Positions 34,063 through 45,778 of a stretch of 64,000 nucleotides of DNA are shown piece after piece. The stretch comes from Scolanthus callimorphus. Taxonomy: Eukaryota > Cnidaria > Anthozoa > Actiniaria > Edwardsiidae. The DNA lies in the NCBI GenBank assembly GCA_033964015.1, contig CM066913.1, positions 20,359,854 to 20,423,853 on the forward strand. Reading direction: 5' to 3'. Positions within the stretch are counted from its first letter, which is position 1; each line of letters starts with the position of its first letter. A model generated the notes under the pieces. The model ran no database searches. It was not told where the DNA came from and saw nothing but the letters and a program-made list of their open reading frames with translations. A program made the position numbers and the translations under genes.

Positions 34063-35545
34063 GAAGTTGACGTCACAGGAAAAGCCCTCCTCGAACGTCT
34101 AGTGAAAATCCAAGATGGCGGAGATTTTGAGGGATAATCAAGAAAGGTAGCTGAAACCAAACAAAAAGCGCCAAATCCGCAGAATATTTGGCATGAATAT
34201 GGAGATTGAATGAATATGAAGATAACAACTCGTGTACCAGGTCTGGTTATTCACTGAACATTGTTATGAATGGATCTATTTCGTGATTTTAACATTGTTC
34301 TTAATTCCTCTTCCGCGGTTGCATAACTTAGTTTATCAATCATGGTTGTTGCAAATATCCACTTCTACTTCTAGTACTCATTTTCCAATCGAATATTTTC
34401 TCATAGAGCTTACAAACCAAACATGGTCAAAGTTATAAACCATTAAAATTGTGGCAGAAGGTGTCACCACTTTTGGAGTTCTTTCTTTGATTAACGACAA
34501 GATCTCTGTATCCTGATTAAACAAAGATAAAGATACTACTGTACCAATCTAATTCACACTGGTTATCGAAATGTGCATAATTCCAGAAAAGATTCATACC
34601 CCCACCATGGAGGAAATTGGGGTGGCAGGTCAAAATGCACCTCTTATTTCCCATATAATCACTGTTAGTGATTTCAAAGTCAGTAAATGTATTTGGCTAT
34701 ATCTATAATTGGCATAAGTACCACTTGTGAAATGTCTAAAGTGTTTTGCAATTTCACTCACCTTTCAGCTAGTGAAATTACACTTTTCAGACGCATTACT
34801 TGCGGTGTTTATGCCAAATATCACTACAAATCATACAATTATCTACAGCTTCCTAATGTGGTGGAGTTATGGATCATTTCTGGAATTACAGTGGCATAGT
34901 GAATTGTATGAATAAGCATGGAGTTATCCAGTTATTATGTGGGTCCCGCATAATAACTCCATGGTATAAGTGATTAGTTTAGAAAGTTTACATTTAGATG
35001 TATTCTGCATGAAATAAGGCATCAAATTTCTACTGAACTTGAAGATTTTGTAGTGCTATCATCACTAAATACTCAGAAGGGAATTCGGTTTCTCAATCAC
35101 ATAGCATGAGGCACAATTCACTGAGGTATTAGCAGGACTAACACACCTGCTGGTAATGAACGATGGGAATTTTTACAAACAGCAAAATGGGGTCTGCACA
35201 ACTTACAGATAATTCAAATACTCAATATTATTCATGAGCTAATCAGCCAACCAAGCTCTCATTTTGTACCACTTGCAGTACCTTGAAATCCCAGGAAGAT
35301 ACTGCAAGTGGACTTTTGAACTATGAATATTCATAATATTTGAAGGTCCTCCCCCTCGAAAGATTGTTCTACCAGGCAGACTGTAGGAACCGCTCCGTGA
35401 AAAGACACAGGTCTACTCTCGGAGAACTCGATACAAAGGATTTTTGTTCCAGACTATATGCATGGCCACCGCCAACTTTCATGTGGGACAGGCTTTATGG
35501 AAACAATCTTGACCTGTTCACTCGACCTGCGCATGACTAGTTCTA
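34063..35545. other. Non-pol sequence splitting BEL/Pao element 2
   Basis: Similarity to Pao stops after HVILGAAQ and resumes as RT at 35546. Between them are a duplicated GACGTCACAGGA word (34053-34080), a MITE (34580-34886), a hairpin GTTATTATG/CATAATAAC (34934-34962) and unrecognised sequence. Confidence 0.5.
34580..34886. mobile_element. MITE, TTCCAGAAA-type, copy 2
   Basis: Inverted ends ATTCCAGAAAAGATTCATAC at the left and ATTCCAGAAATGATCCATAA as read from the right. Same design as 15429-15612. Confidence 0.65.
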
Positions 35546-35953
35546 GTGACGGGAGAGCACGTTCATTATATCGCACATACCATGGTAACCAGGGACCACG
35601 CCCAAACGAACAAGCCTCGTATCGTGTATGATTGTTCAGCAAGGGAGGATGACGACACCCAATCTCTCAACGACTGCTTAGAGGTAGGTCCTCTATTGCA
35701 ACCCATGTTGTTTGACATACTATTACAAAATCGCATGAAAAGATTTTGTCTCGCAGGAGACATCCAGAAGGCCATCCTCCAAATTAAAGTTGATCCCCAG
35801 GATAGAGATTGCATGAGACTTTTCTTGTACGACAACCTCAAAAAACGGAACATTGTAGAGTATAGATTTACTAGAATTATCTTTGGTTCGGGCCCAAGCC
35901 CCTATATTCTCGGTGCAACCCTTCAGAAGCATGTGTCCGAGTATATTGTATAA
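35546..35953 (+). pseudogene. BEL/Pao element 2, reverse transcriptase fragment
   Basis: KPRIVYDCSAREDD, SLNDCLEVGP, CLAGDIQKAILQIKVD, YRFTRIIFGSGPSPYILGAT: the Pao RT up to about 40 residues before the catalytic YVDD-like site, which is missing. Sequence then switches to Gypsy within about 20 bp. Confidence 0.8.
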
Positions 35954-35970
35954 GTACCCCGAACGTTTTA

Positions 35971-36282
35971 AGGGATCCACAAGCGAAACCTGTTGCTCAA
36001 CCTTATCGAAGAATTCCGTTCAATCTCCAAAAGAAAGTTTAGGAGAAGATTTCAGAACTTATAGACTTAGACATTGTAGAACCAGTTGAGGGTCCAGCAC
36101 CTTGGGTACACCCTGTGGTGGTTGTCCCTAAGAGTCAAGGGGAGATAAGACTTTGTATTGACATGCGACAGGCGAATCAAGCAATAACACGTCGCCGGTT
36201 CCCCATACCAAGAGTAGATGAGTTATTGCATACTATGAATGGGTCAACAGTATTTAGTAAACTACTCTTGAACTTGTCCCAA
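35971..36282 (+). pseudogene. Ty3/Gypsy reverse transcriptase fragment
   Basis: A 100-codon frame with one TAG: PVAQPYRRIPFN, LDIVEPVEGPAPWVHPVVVV, LCIDMRQANQAI, FPIPRVDELL, GSTVFSKL. This is the N-terminal half of a Gypsy RT. It stops abruptly at TAG 36280. It is in the same strand as the Pao pieces around it. Confidence 0.85.
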
Positions 36283-36595
36283 TAGAAGAGAGAGTAAGGG
36301 CCATACTGGAAGCTGAGAAACAACAGAACAACACTGAGATACGGAGCTTTCTCGAGACGGGTAACAGCAACGACCATCAGGCCTTTTTCTGGAGAACTAT
36401 GCGTTATTGGCAGACTAGTACTGCGGGGAACTCGGATTGTAATTCCAGGAACGTTAAGGGCTAAGGGATTTGGGGTTTGGCTCAGTGACATGGACGATGG
36501 TAAAATGACGGGCGTGGTATTTCTCGATATCCGAAACGCTTCTGAAAAGCTCTTGAGAACTGTTGATAGAACCGTTTTTGATTGATAGAACTGAA
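36283..36595 (+). pseudogene. Mosaic of short Gypsy and LINE fragments
   Basis: 36285-36350 reads RVRAILEAEKQ (Gypsy RT/RH linker type). 36395-36465 reads ELCVIGRLVLRGTRIVIPGTLR (Gypsy region before the integrase). 36498-36545 reads DGKMTGVVFLDIRNA, the start of a non-LTR RT palm. Each piece is too short for a full assignment; the succession implies repeated deletion or template switching. Confidence 0.5.
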
Positions 36596-36672
36596 AATCC
36601 TAGTGAGTGTCCCCAGGTGAAGTTTCAGAAAGAAACAGAGCAAGATTAGAATCACTGAGGCAAAACGAACTA

Positions 36673-37211
36673 CAGTCGAAGCTCTCGTAAGCGACCACCT
36701 CGGGAACTGAAAATTGCGGTCGTTAACGGAGCTGGTCGCTTACGAGAACGGCTCTCGTAAGCGACCACCAAGCGGCTTTCTACTTGAACAATAGACGTTG
36801 GTCGCTAACGAGAACTTAGTACAATAAATCTAGAAAAAAAACGTGTGATACTAATGCTTAAAATAGTTTGATTTATTTCCCGACTTTAATTAAGAATAGA
36901 TAACCGCATGTACATAGAAAATAGCATTTCACCGGTGCAGCTTTTATCATTTTAGATATTTATGAGGTGATGACTGATGATTTAAAGATAAAAAGTACTA
37001 TGGTCGCTTACGAGAGCTTAAAAACAATAGAAAATCTCTGTTGGTGATTTGAAATTGTGGTCGCTAACGGAGCTGGTCGCATCGATAAGGCGGTCGCTTA
37101 CGAGAGCTTGAAATAACAGAGTTTATGTGACATTTCAAACGGGGTTTCGGGAAAATGGTCGTTATGGGAGCTGGTCGTTTACGAGAGCGGTCGCACGGAG
37201 AGCTTCGACTG
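36673..37211. mobile_element. TA-flanked palindromic MITE (539 bp)
   Basis: TA at 36671-36672 and 37212-37213. Ends CAGTCGAAGCTCTC at both sides in inverse orientation. The word CTCTCGTAAGCGACC and its complement recur about ten times along the element, so it is built largely of one inverted motif. TA target and CAGTCGA ends fit the pogo/Tc1-mariner group. Confidence 0.85.
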
Positions 37212-37340
37212 TACCACTACAATAACCAAAATACGACTGAACTTCGAAAACACGGAAACTTCACCCTGGGACCAGGGTATCTGAAACTGCGTGCAAATTG
37301 CTTTATTGCTGTACACAAAATACAGTTTCAGAGACGAATC

Positions 37341-37495
37341 ATGCCTGCGCCGTACAGTGAAGATCTTCGTTCGCGAATAATATCGCTTCCTCTTTTTTCG
37401 GTGCTTTCTACACGAGAGAACTGTTGATAGAACCGTAGCGAAATATTTTGAATCCTCTGAGGCAAAGGCTCTCTAAGCACGTGCCAACATGAATT
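37341..37495 (+). pseudogene. Tc1-like transposase N-terminal fragment
   Basis: MPAPYSEDLRSRII matches the start of Tc1-family transposases, followed in another frame by TVDRTVAKYFESSEAKAL, like the first helix-turn-helix. The catalytic DDE part is absent. A 20-bp word (GAGAACTGTTGATAGAACCG) at 37416 also occurs at 36555, on the other side of the MITE. Confidence 0.5.
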
Positions 37496-38600
37496 TAGGT
37501 TGGAGAAATAATTAGAGCACGCATTTGGAAACAAGCTTTTTTTTCTCAAACACATTTCTCGGTAGCGGAGAAAATCAAAATCTGCTTATCAAAAGTAAAA
37601 ATCAAGGAAATAAATTTTCTGAAATCTATTCTATTACGTCTGTGATATTTAAAAATATATATATTCACTGTTCGTGCCCACTTATTACTCTAAACAAATG
37701 ACCACGCAGTCCCATGATCACTTTCGGTCTACTCTTTGGTCTTTTCTCTTTTCTCTTGGGCACCGACAACGTTTCTTGAAAAGGCTATAACTTCAATAAA
37801 AATACTAAATACAGACACTGTAGAACCTAGTAGTCCATCCATGGAGCCAGAATTGAACAGTGAACCAGTGAACTAAGGTATCTGTTCCCAAGGGTGGGAA
37901 TATCGGCGAGCGGGTCTCGGAAAGAAAATTTGTACTACAGAGCTGCACATCACGAGCTCAACGGACCGTTTTCTCGGTTGAAAAGTGCAAGCGAAAGCCT
38001 GAGTTGGGAGAGGATTTAGAGTACCGCATTCAGCGCTGCCGAGCAGGGATTTTATCCGAAGTGCCTTTCACTTGGATCGACGGAGGACGGTCAAGCATTC
38101 CAAGTATTTACAAAAGGCATAGTGTGACAATAATATTGTAAAAAAACATTGTCCCATTCCACCGGCCTCGCCTTAAGATAGAGAATTTTTAGGCTATTTA
38201 ATTTAGCTTATTTGCTCAATTTATTTTCTCTCTTTTTCCAGGTTTTACAACAGCTAAGTGGAACTGCAGTGACAGCCTTATCAAAGCTCCTATGCGCAAC
38301 AAGATAACCAGCCTGGAATCTAAGGCAAAAACTACTATCACCCTGGACTAAGTTAAGGAATCCAGGGTGATAGTAAAAAAAAAATGTCCAGGACATTTAA
38401 GGAACATCTATTACGCAGCTTTAATATACAAGTAGTAATAGCTCTCTTTGGACTGCCTTTGGCCTATTATTATATATATTCTATTTTGTCTATAACAAAG
38501 TCTTTTGCACAAACATGACAACGAAATCAACAGAAATTATTTAGCCAATTAGAAAGCCAAGAAAGAAGACATCAAGAGCAATCAAGAATATTTCCAAAGC
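37496..38600. other. Unrecognised stretch splitting BEL/Pao element 2
   Basis: No gene identified. One hairpin, ACTATCACCCTGGA / TCCAGGGTGATAGT, at 38333-38373. Confidence 0.4.
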
Positions 38601-38605
38601 GAAGA

Positions 38606-39371
38606 TGTCTAGCCACAGTAGCTCAACTGTGGGATCCCCTCGGTCTGGTCATAGCAGTCACAGTGAAGTTCCGGATAGATCTACGAGATCTGTGGGCCTC
38701 TGGTTTCAAGTGGGACGAAGTTCTACCTGACGACCTACAGCACAAGTGGACAGCGAATATACAGCATCTCACACATCTTCTGAATTTCACAATCGATCGC
38801 AAGATGAAACCACGCGACGCGGTAGGCGAACCAGAGTTACACGGATTTTGTGACGAAGGCGAATTAGCATACGGAGCTGTCGTATATCTCAGATGAAAGC
38901 TACGAGATGGAAGTTATAGTTGCACTCCAATCATGGTCAAGCCATTCGTAACGTCCTTAAAAAAAGCCAATCCAAAGATTAGAATTGCTTGGATGTTTGG
39001 TCCTTTCCCGCCTTTACTTCGCTTGCGCACAAAGTTCACTCACATTGAAAAATGGCAAAATTATACTGGACCGACTCCAAAACAGCTTTATCCTGGATCA
39101 AAACGCCTGCGCGAAAGTTTAAGCCCTTCGTCTCTGCAAGAGTCGCAGAAATTCTTGACAATATAGATGTTGAGCATTTCAAGTACGTGATGTCCAAGGA
39201 TAACCCAGCCGATGCTTTAACTAGAGGAATTGATCTAAACCAACTACAAACCTGGATCGCTGGACCGAGTTTCTTACTGAGCGACGAGACAGCAAAGATG
39301 GTGATGATCTTGAATCTGAAGAATACAGAAGTGAACTCAAAGACAAGGAAATACACATTGTCACGCATCTG
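38606..39371 (+). pseudogene. BEL/Pao element 2, Pao-specific and RNase H region
   Basis: VAQLWDPLGLVIAV, LRDLWASGFKWDEVLPDDL, ELHGFCDEGELAYGAVVYLR, then after a frame change KLYWTDSKTALSWIKT, VEHFKYVMSKDNPADALTRG, WIAGPSFLL. These blocks come in the normal Pao order. TGA at 38894 and frame shifts break it. Confidence 0.8.
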
Positions 39372-39589
39372 AGAATACTGTACTCAAGCACCTCATGACG
39401 TCATGCTCAACCTATGTGAAGGCACGACGAACGTTAGCATATGTACAGAGATTTATCCACAATACAAGAAACAAGAGAAGCAAAAAGTCGGGTCGGATCA
39501 CTGTTCAAGAGTTGAAGGACTCCGAAACCGTACTTTTTCGATAGTGCCAACAAGACCTGAAACCTGAGACCCTAGACAAAAAGGTCAAG

Positions 39590-40360
39590 TGAGAAGAGCA
39601 CGCATATGGCTTATTGCGCGTCCATGGCAGATTGGACAACATCATGACTCTTCCATCAGATATGCGTCAACCTTTTATACTGTCGCGTGACCATCCACTT
39701 GTTTACTACTTTTTCGCCGTTTGCACAAACAAAGAGGGCATTGTGGGTACAAAAGTTTGGTCTATGAAGCAAGGAGAAAATTCAGGATCATTGGTGTGCG
39801 CAATTCTGCTAAACACCTTACAGCTAATTGTATCATATGCAAGAAACTTCGCAAGAGACCACTGAAACAGCTTATGGGACAAGTACCACGCCTACGCGTT
39901 ACCACAGGGTTCCCAGCAAATACAGCATTAGACATGTTCGGTCCCATACATATCAGAATGAATCGCAAGATCTGTAAAGAGGCGCAAGTGATAATTTTTA
40001 TTTGTATGACCACAAGAGCAGTAGGCTTTAGAACTAGTGTCTGAGATTTGCGTGTGCACGAGGGCACACAAATGTATGTTGGTCTGACCGAGGAAGCAAC
40101 TTTCTTGGAGCGCAACGCTATCAGAAGAATTTCAAATGGCAATTCAATATCCCGCGTGCAAGCCACCAGAATGGGGTCGTAGAAAGTCTTATGGATGCTA
40201 CATGCAAAAATCTACCATACACCGAAGAGCAGTGGAACACATTCTTGAGTGAGATTACTTATATGGCGAACGGTTGAATGCTGTATCCAGCATCAGATGA
40301 AATCTGGGACTCCCCGCCGATAACTCCCAATGACCTACTGATTGACCTACTTATCTACAA
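39590..40360 (+). pseudogene. BEL/Pao element 2, integrase
   Basis: Start LLRVHGRLDNI; zinc-binding part with H-x4-H and CIIC (HKQRGHCGYKSLVYEARRKF, NCIICKKLRKR); catalytic core with LDMFGPIHI (first Asp), SDRGSNFLGA (second Asp) and ASHQNGVVES (Glu). At least four frame breaks. No 3' LTR recognised beyond it. Confidence 0.8.
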
Positions 40361-40689
40361 CAACTGTAACGTCTGTAATTAGATCATTAAAATGTAGTGC
40401 AAAACTGTTAAGTGGATCTAGCTGGTCGGATGTGGTGGCATAATCTTTTCCAATGTAAAAAAGTCAATAAATGGCAAAACAATAAGTTTGTTAAGAAAAA
40501 TGTATTTTAACACTGTTTTTTACCATACTGCAGGTGCATTGGATGATCGGATGATTTTCTAGTGGTATTGAGCCCAGCCAACTGATCAACATAACACTCA
40601 ACCCATACCACTTTATAACCATCATATTAGCTTAAAGAAAGCCTGTCGACCATCATGCATTGCGGCCACATGCATGTTGATAAACAATA

Positions 40690-41840
40690 AAACGATGACC
40701 AGAAGGGGTAAAATGGGAGCTGGGATTGGCCTTTTTTTAGGCTGGGAAAATGGGATTGGGGTCACTGGGACTGGGATTTGACCACTGGGAATGGGAATTA
40801 ATGTCCAATAAACTGGGAATGGGATTCTATATTATTTCCCTTTTCCTTGTAAAACGATATAAATCGTCGTTTCAAAATAATTGTAAGGATAACTCAGTGT
40901 ACGTAAACATGTGAAAAACACATAAAACAGATAAACACAAAAATAATTAACTGTACAGCGGTTTCTTGTTTGGTTACCAGTCTCACATTTATCCATCTAA
41001 TATGACTCTTCCAATATCGGCGGCTTTGGCTGAAACCTCGGGCGGAGGGGGGAAGAAAAATAGATGGGGAGGGAAAGCAAATTGGGTGTGGTCAACAGAT
41101 ACTTTTACCCCTAGGTGGTAGCAAATTGGACGGAAAATTGCAAGAGAAGCCCCTTTGACTTGTACGTGGAACTGGGAAAATAATCTGCAAGAAGGCAGGG
41201 TAGAAGAATCGAGCAAGACACGTGGCCTTGCAGACCTCGCTTTGGAGATCGATTAACCACATAGAACCTGGAAGCCAGAAAAAAGCTCAAATGTTGTCTT
41301 AGCACGGTTGATCGAATGATAATGTTTGTCAAAAGTGAATCAATATCGCTTATCGTTCGGGTCATTCAAAGACTTGTAGACTTTGAGAAGGGCTCCACTA
41401 TAAACATATTTAATACATACATAATACATTACTATTAGCAGTAAAACCACTATGGATCTGTGGACTCCGCAGTTAGCAGAACCGCTCAGAAAAGGATGAC
41501 TGAAACACAGATAGCTGATAGCCACATGCGTTTAAGTGAATTCTTTACAAACTTTTGCTTGTATTAGAGTGGTTTCAATAAATCCATAAAACACATTGGA
41601 ACTATCAAAGAGTGATAGTCAAGGCAACACATTAAAAGAGAACAATTGAGGTAGAGCGTAATAGTGTGTAATACTATCTGCTTCACGGATTAATTGAAAC
41701 CACTCTAGAACAGTTTACACAACACTTTTTAATCACTGGGATTTTCAAAAGTCTGACTGGGATTTCTGGAAAAAACGTTACTGGGACTGGGATTTGGCGA
41801 AAATTTACACTGGGAATGGGATTGGGACCCCACCTTCTGG
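40690..41840. mobile_element. Possible element with CTGGGATTGG-rich ends
   Basis: Both ends carry CCAGAAGG-type termini (CCAGAAGGGGT at 40700; ACCCCACCTTCTGG at 41830) and are full of ACTGGGACTGGGATT-like words (40717-40835 and 41735-41825, same orientation). Between them no coding sequence was recognised. Boundaries and class uncertain. Confidence 0.4.
41567..41705. mobile_element. TA-flanked MITE (139 bp)
   Basis: TA at 41565-41566 and 41706-41707; inverted ends GAGTGGTTTCAAT...GGATT / complement. Tc1/mariner-type by target. Confidence 0.85.
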
Positions 41841-41845
41841 ACCCT

Positions 41846-43550
41846 GATAAAAACGTGTAGGTCATTCATCGCTTCTCATCACCAAAAAGCACAGAACTCA
41901 TGAAAAGCAAAATCCTACCAACATGGTCAGAACATTTTGTGGGTACAACACAAACTTGTGTTCTGAAACATAGCCTGCATTGCATTGCATGGTCAACAGG
42001 CATTCTTTAATCCATTTTATACAACAGTGCTGTAAAAGGCAAGCTCTGGTTGGCCAGCAGACCGTGTGAATGATAGCAAACCCGAGTTTGAAATGCACAC
42101 CCTGTTAGGGCTTTGTTGTTGTATAGAACAAATAAATCTTAGTTTTCCGTTCATCTGTCCAGCTCATTAGATGCACAGAAGGTCAAAGTGGGTCATGAAC
42201 AACAGTCACACCACTTGACTGCTTCTTGTGGCATACTTTTTTCTTCACGACACACTGTGACATCAACTGTGTATCTATCAGTTAGAGGACAGATGCAAAG
42301 AAAAATAATGAGAACCTTAAACTAAAATCTAACCGGAACTTAAATCTAACCCGAAGGCTAAATCTAACCCTAACACTGGCGGTAAGCCTGAGGGTTTGCC
42401 TATAACAACCGCATAGATTTGTCTATTGTTTTGAATTCAAAAGAGCTTTTCATCCTACCTGGCGCATTGATAACCCTTTCTAGCCCGAATTTATTTCTGT
42501 CATACTTCGCTTATTTAGAGGGCCACAGTTTGTGTAACTTGGACAGGGCTTCCTGGTAACAAGACATACCACTCATGGGCTCATGAAAACCTTTAGTCGC
42601 TTGGAGAACAAGAAAATGAGGCATGAGTTCAATAAACGTCGCTTTATAAGTGCTTTTTCCGAGTCATTTTCTGCTACAGGAGCCACTTTGCTTGCATCAT
42701 CAAGCAAACAAAGTCGATAGAGGCCAGCTTCTGGAAGAAGTCAGAAGTGGGGAGCACATTAATTTATGAGCAAAATCGAGGTCACAAACAATTTGCAGGC
42801 CGTGTGATGGCTCTCAAGTATATGAAGCTCTCCTGGTTGTTTTGTAGCAGGATTTCAGCACTGCCAAGACAATTTGGGTTAGTTTTGAATCCAAAAGAAT
42901 GCATTCGGTGCAATATATCAAAAAATATCTAAACCGGGGATTAGGGGCGAAGTGCTGTCAATTTTTTTCAGTTTAACCCACAATGCTTTGCGCTTGAAAA
43001 ACGGGAAAAGATGTGAATGCGTTAGTAAGCCAAATCAAATGGCTGCTGCTTGGCCCGTTGCGGCATTGGGATGGAATAAGCGAAGGAAATTACATGAAAT
43101 ATGATGGAATTTTGCTTTGAACATTGGGTTTTGACTTTTAACTGCCTTTTGCCATTAAAATTGGAGTTCAAAAATGATGTTTTCCAGACTTATTATATGG
43201 CATAAAAACGAATATTTTCCAATTCTCCAGTAAACAAACCATTATACCCGCTATAACAACTTGGACTTGGTGACTTTCTGGTAGTATAAATTGGAGGAGT
43301 GTACTAGTTGTCACTTTTCGTTCTCTCAGGTTCAGAATGATGTGATTTTTCAAAGCACACCAGATGATACAGCCACTGATTAGAGGCGGTTTTACGGCGG
43401 TCTCGCAGGGTTTTTTTGGGGAAAATACAGAGAGGCTAGTTTTAGATTTTACCAAGGTTTCTGCAGTTTGTTTCTCAAAAATCGTAAAATCGAAAAACAG
43501 TCTGAATAGTCACTTAAGTTGTTATTGCCCCAACCCCGTCATATATTATA
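41846..43550. other. Non-genic stretch
   Basis: No gene supported. 42320-42375 holds three degenerate repeats of ATCTAACC-type words that recall, but do not equal, telomere repeats. Confidence 0.4.
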
Positions 43551-43555
43551 TAAAT

Positions 43556-43687
43556 ATACAATATGATAAGAAAATAATAAGTATACTTCCCATGGAGTAT
43601 TATTTCCAGTGTAGTATATTATAAAACATATAATATGATAAGAAAATAATAAGTATACTTTCCATGGAGTATTATTTCCAGAATACT
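43556..43687 (+). repeat. Two-copy tandem repeat, period about 75 bp
   Basis: AATATGATAAGAAAATAATA and CCATGGAGTATTATTTCCAG occur in both units (43558 and 43633). Nearly identical. Confidence 0.8.
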
Positions 43688-43699
43688 TTGGTGTAGTGT

Positions 43700-43885
43700 A
43701 CTTTAAGTAGACTTTTTTAGATGACAAAAAGTTTGATACTTTCAGTTTACTTCTTTTCTGCCCTCGACCACCAAATTTTGTTTGCCTGCTGTTTAAGTAC
43801 ACAAACTTGTACCGGTCTGAGCTTTCACATGGTTACCCCGGAGGTTTGAACTTTATTGTAATGTGCATTTTGTTGTGATCGGATG
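43700..43885 (+). repeat. Long inverted repeat 2, left arm
   Basis: Pairs with 50840-51020: CTGCCCTC, ACCACCAAA, TTTGTTTGCCTGCTGTT, GTCTGAGCTT, CACATGGTTACCC, TTATTGTAATGTG, ATTTTGTTGTGAT in the same order on opposite strands. The pair encloses the LINE nest. Confidence 0.8.
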
Positions 43886-44400
43886 TCGCTCGCTACAGAA
43901 ATAATCTACATGAAAGGTACAACAGGCGAAAGCAAAGTACAATGAAAAACCGGGTCAAGCAAACCAAAAGAGTAATGAAGTTTAGATTTTTTTCTCTGTG
44001 CCTTAAAATACTTCAATGTACTCAAGACTTTGGTTTTATCTTTGGTACACAATCAATAATAATTTACAGAAGTTTCAAAAGAATTGACATATGGGGTTTT
44101 TGTCAGGGGAGAAAAACGCAAGATTTAGAATTCTGGCCAAAATTTATCAACTTTTGCAGTTTACTTGTCGATATTTTAACACATGCCAAACAAAATCAAA
44201 AGCATTCTAAGAACGGAAATTTGGCTGGCACATTGCATTGGGTTTGTAGATAAGTGGGGCGGCAAGAATCTTCTAATTACGCAAATATCAGCCATTCTTT
44301 TTACAGGAAATCTTTGCGGCATAATAATTTTGACATTTTGGAGCTTTAAAAAGTCCTCTCGAATAACCTAAAATTGGCTCAATGAATTCTCTCCAAACTT
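43886..44400. other. Interior of long-inverted-repeat element 2
   Basis: AT-rich; open frames at 43942-44253 and 44183-44371 without recognisable domains. ATTCTCTCCAAACTT at 44386-44400 is the left copy of the LINE target duplication. Confidence 0.5.
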
Positions 44401-44408
44401 TTTTTTTT

Positions 44409-44700
44409 GTCCATCTTTAATTACAAAGCCATATTATTACATATACATTTTTACAGGATAGACAGTATGTTGCTTCTTCCCTCAACCCCCCCCCCCCCCT
44501 ACACCCCCCCTCCCCCAACCCCACCCCCTACACCCTCCAGCCCCCCCCCCCCCCCAACCTTTTTTTCCACAGAGGCACCCCCCCCCACACACACACACAC
44601 CCATACTCTCTCGATAACACCATACACTAAAATACAAAACACACAATACAACAAAAACAAACAATACAATACACAGACACCTCCACACCAACATAACCTT
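44409..44700. repeat. Simple repeats in LINE 3' UTR
   Basis: Poly(C) runs at 44487-44500 and 44540-44556, (CA)n at 44587-44600 and degenerate ACAATACAA words to 44680. Confidence 0.8.
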
Positions 44701-44722
44701 GGCGCTTGGTAGGGAAGAGCAT

Positions 44723-45778
44723 TTAGGACTCAGATTGGGTTAATGGACTGAGAATATTTGAAAGAGGATCCCATTTTTGAAAGTGAAAAGCTAAGTTACC
44801 CTTTTCTCTAGAAAGGCGAAGTTCAATTTCATGTACATATCTTAATCTGCTTTTAAAGTTTTGTGAGCGTAGGTGGTTGATCACGTATTTTACAAGAAAA
44901 AATGTGATATTTTGCAAGAATTATTAAATGGTTCAGCAAAATAAGAAATAAAAGGGTGCCATCTTCAGCAAACAAGTCTCCAATTTTATTTATACCTTTA
45001 AAAGACATCCACTTATGGTACACGGATTTTTTTCCTAGACAAATTAACTTGTTATTCCATAATAACTGGTTTGCGATATCCTCCGCTGTTTCTATTTTAA
45101 CTGATTGTTTTAGCTGAATCCAGGCTTCCAATGCCTCACGATAGAAGGCGGGGAAATTACTGTTCAAATTTAACTTATCCACTTCGAAGTTACAATGAAA
45201 AAGAAACTGTCCGCTTACACTTTTTAAATAACAATTTAGTATTGTTTTCCAAAAAGACATCTCTCCGTTGATGAATTTCTTGATGCACATAACTCTTTGA
45301 GCCTTGATCATGGAAATGATGTCAGGCATTTTCAACCCACCATTTTCGATATCATTTATTAGTGAAAGTCTTTTTACCTTGTCTTTTCCATTCCAAACGA
45401 ATTCAAACAATAACCGATTTACTTCTTTGAGAAAGTCCTTATCACACGAGGTAACAGAACAAATGTATAAGATCTTAGGTACTATAAAGGTTTTAATAAT
45501 TTGAATCTTCCCAATAATAGACAAGCCTCTCCATTTCCAGGCATTAAACTTGTTTCTGATAAATTCAAATACTGAATCGAAGTTAAGCGTTTTTAGCAAT
45601 CGATCATGGTTTGTAAAATACACGCCAAGAATTTTGACAGCAGATTTGATCTCTTTGACCATTAATTCCGCTTCAGTAATTTTGATGGATCCTAATCGTA
45701 AAACCTCTGTCTTATCTTTATTAACTTTCAAACCAGAAACAACGCTAAAACGGTTTAGAGTCGAAAACAAATGAATAT
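44723..45778 (-). pseudogene. LINE ORF2, end of RT and C-terminal domain
   Basis: Reads FSTLNRFSVVSGLKVNKDKTE, ILGVYFTN, LSIIGKIQIIKTFIVPKILY, FVWNGKDKVKRLSL, GGLKMPDIISMIKAQR: the thumb and C-terminal part of an L1/Tx1-like non-LTR RT. A frame slip in an A-run near 44900 moves the last 50 residues (LRYVHEIELRLSREKGN) to the next frame. The piece joins the RT core at 50275 once the transposon is removed. Confidence 0.85.

Noticed and set aside
42320..42380. Telomere-like repeat
   Set aside because: Only three degenerate ATCTAACC-type units, not a regular TTAGGG array.
44482..44694. Gly/Cys-rich minus-strand frame
   Set aside because: Translation of poly(C) and (CA)n simple repeats in the LINE 3' UTR.
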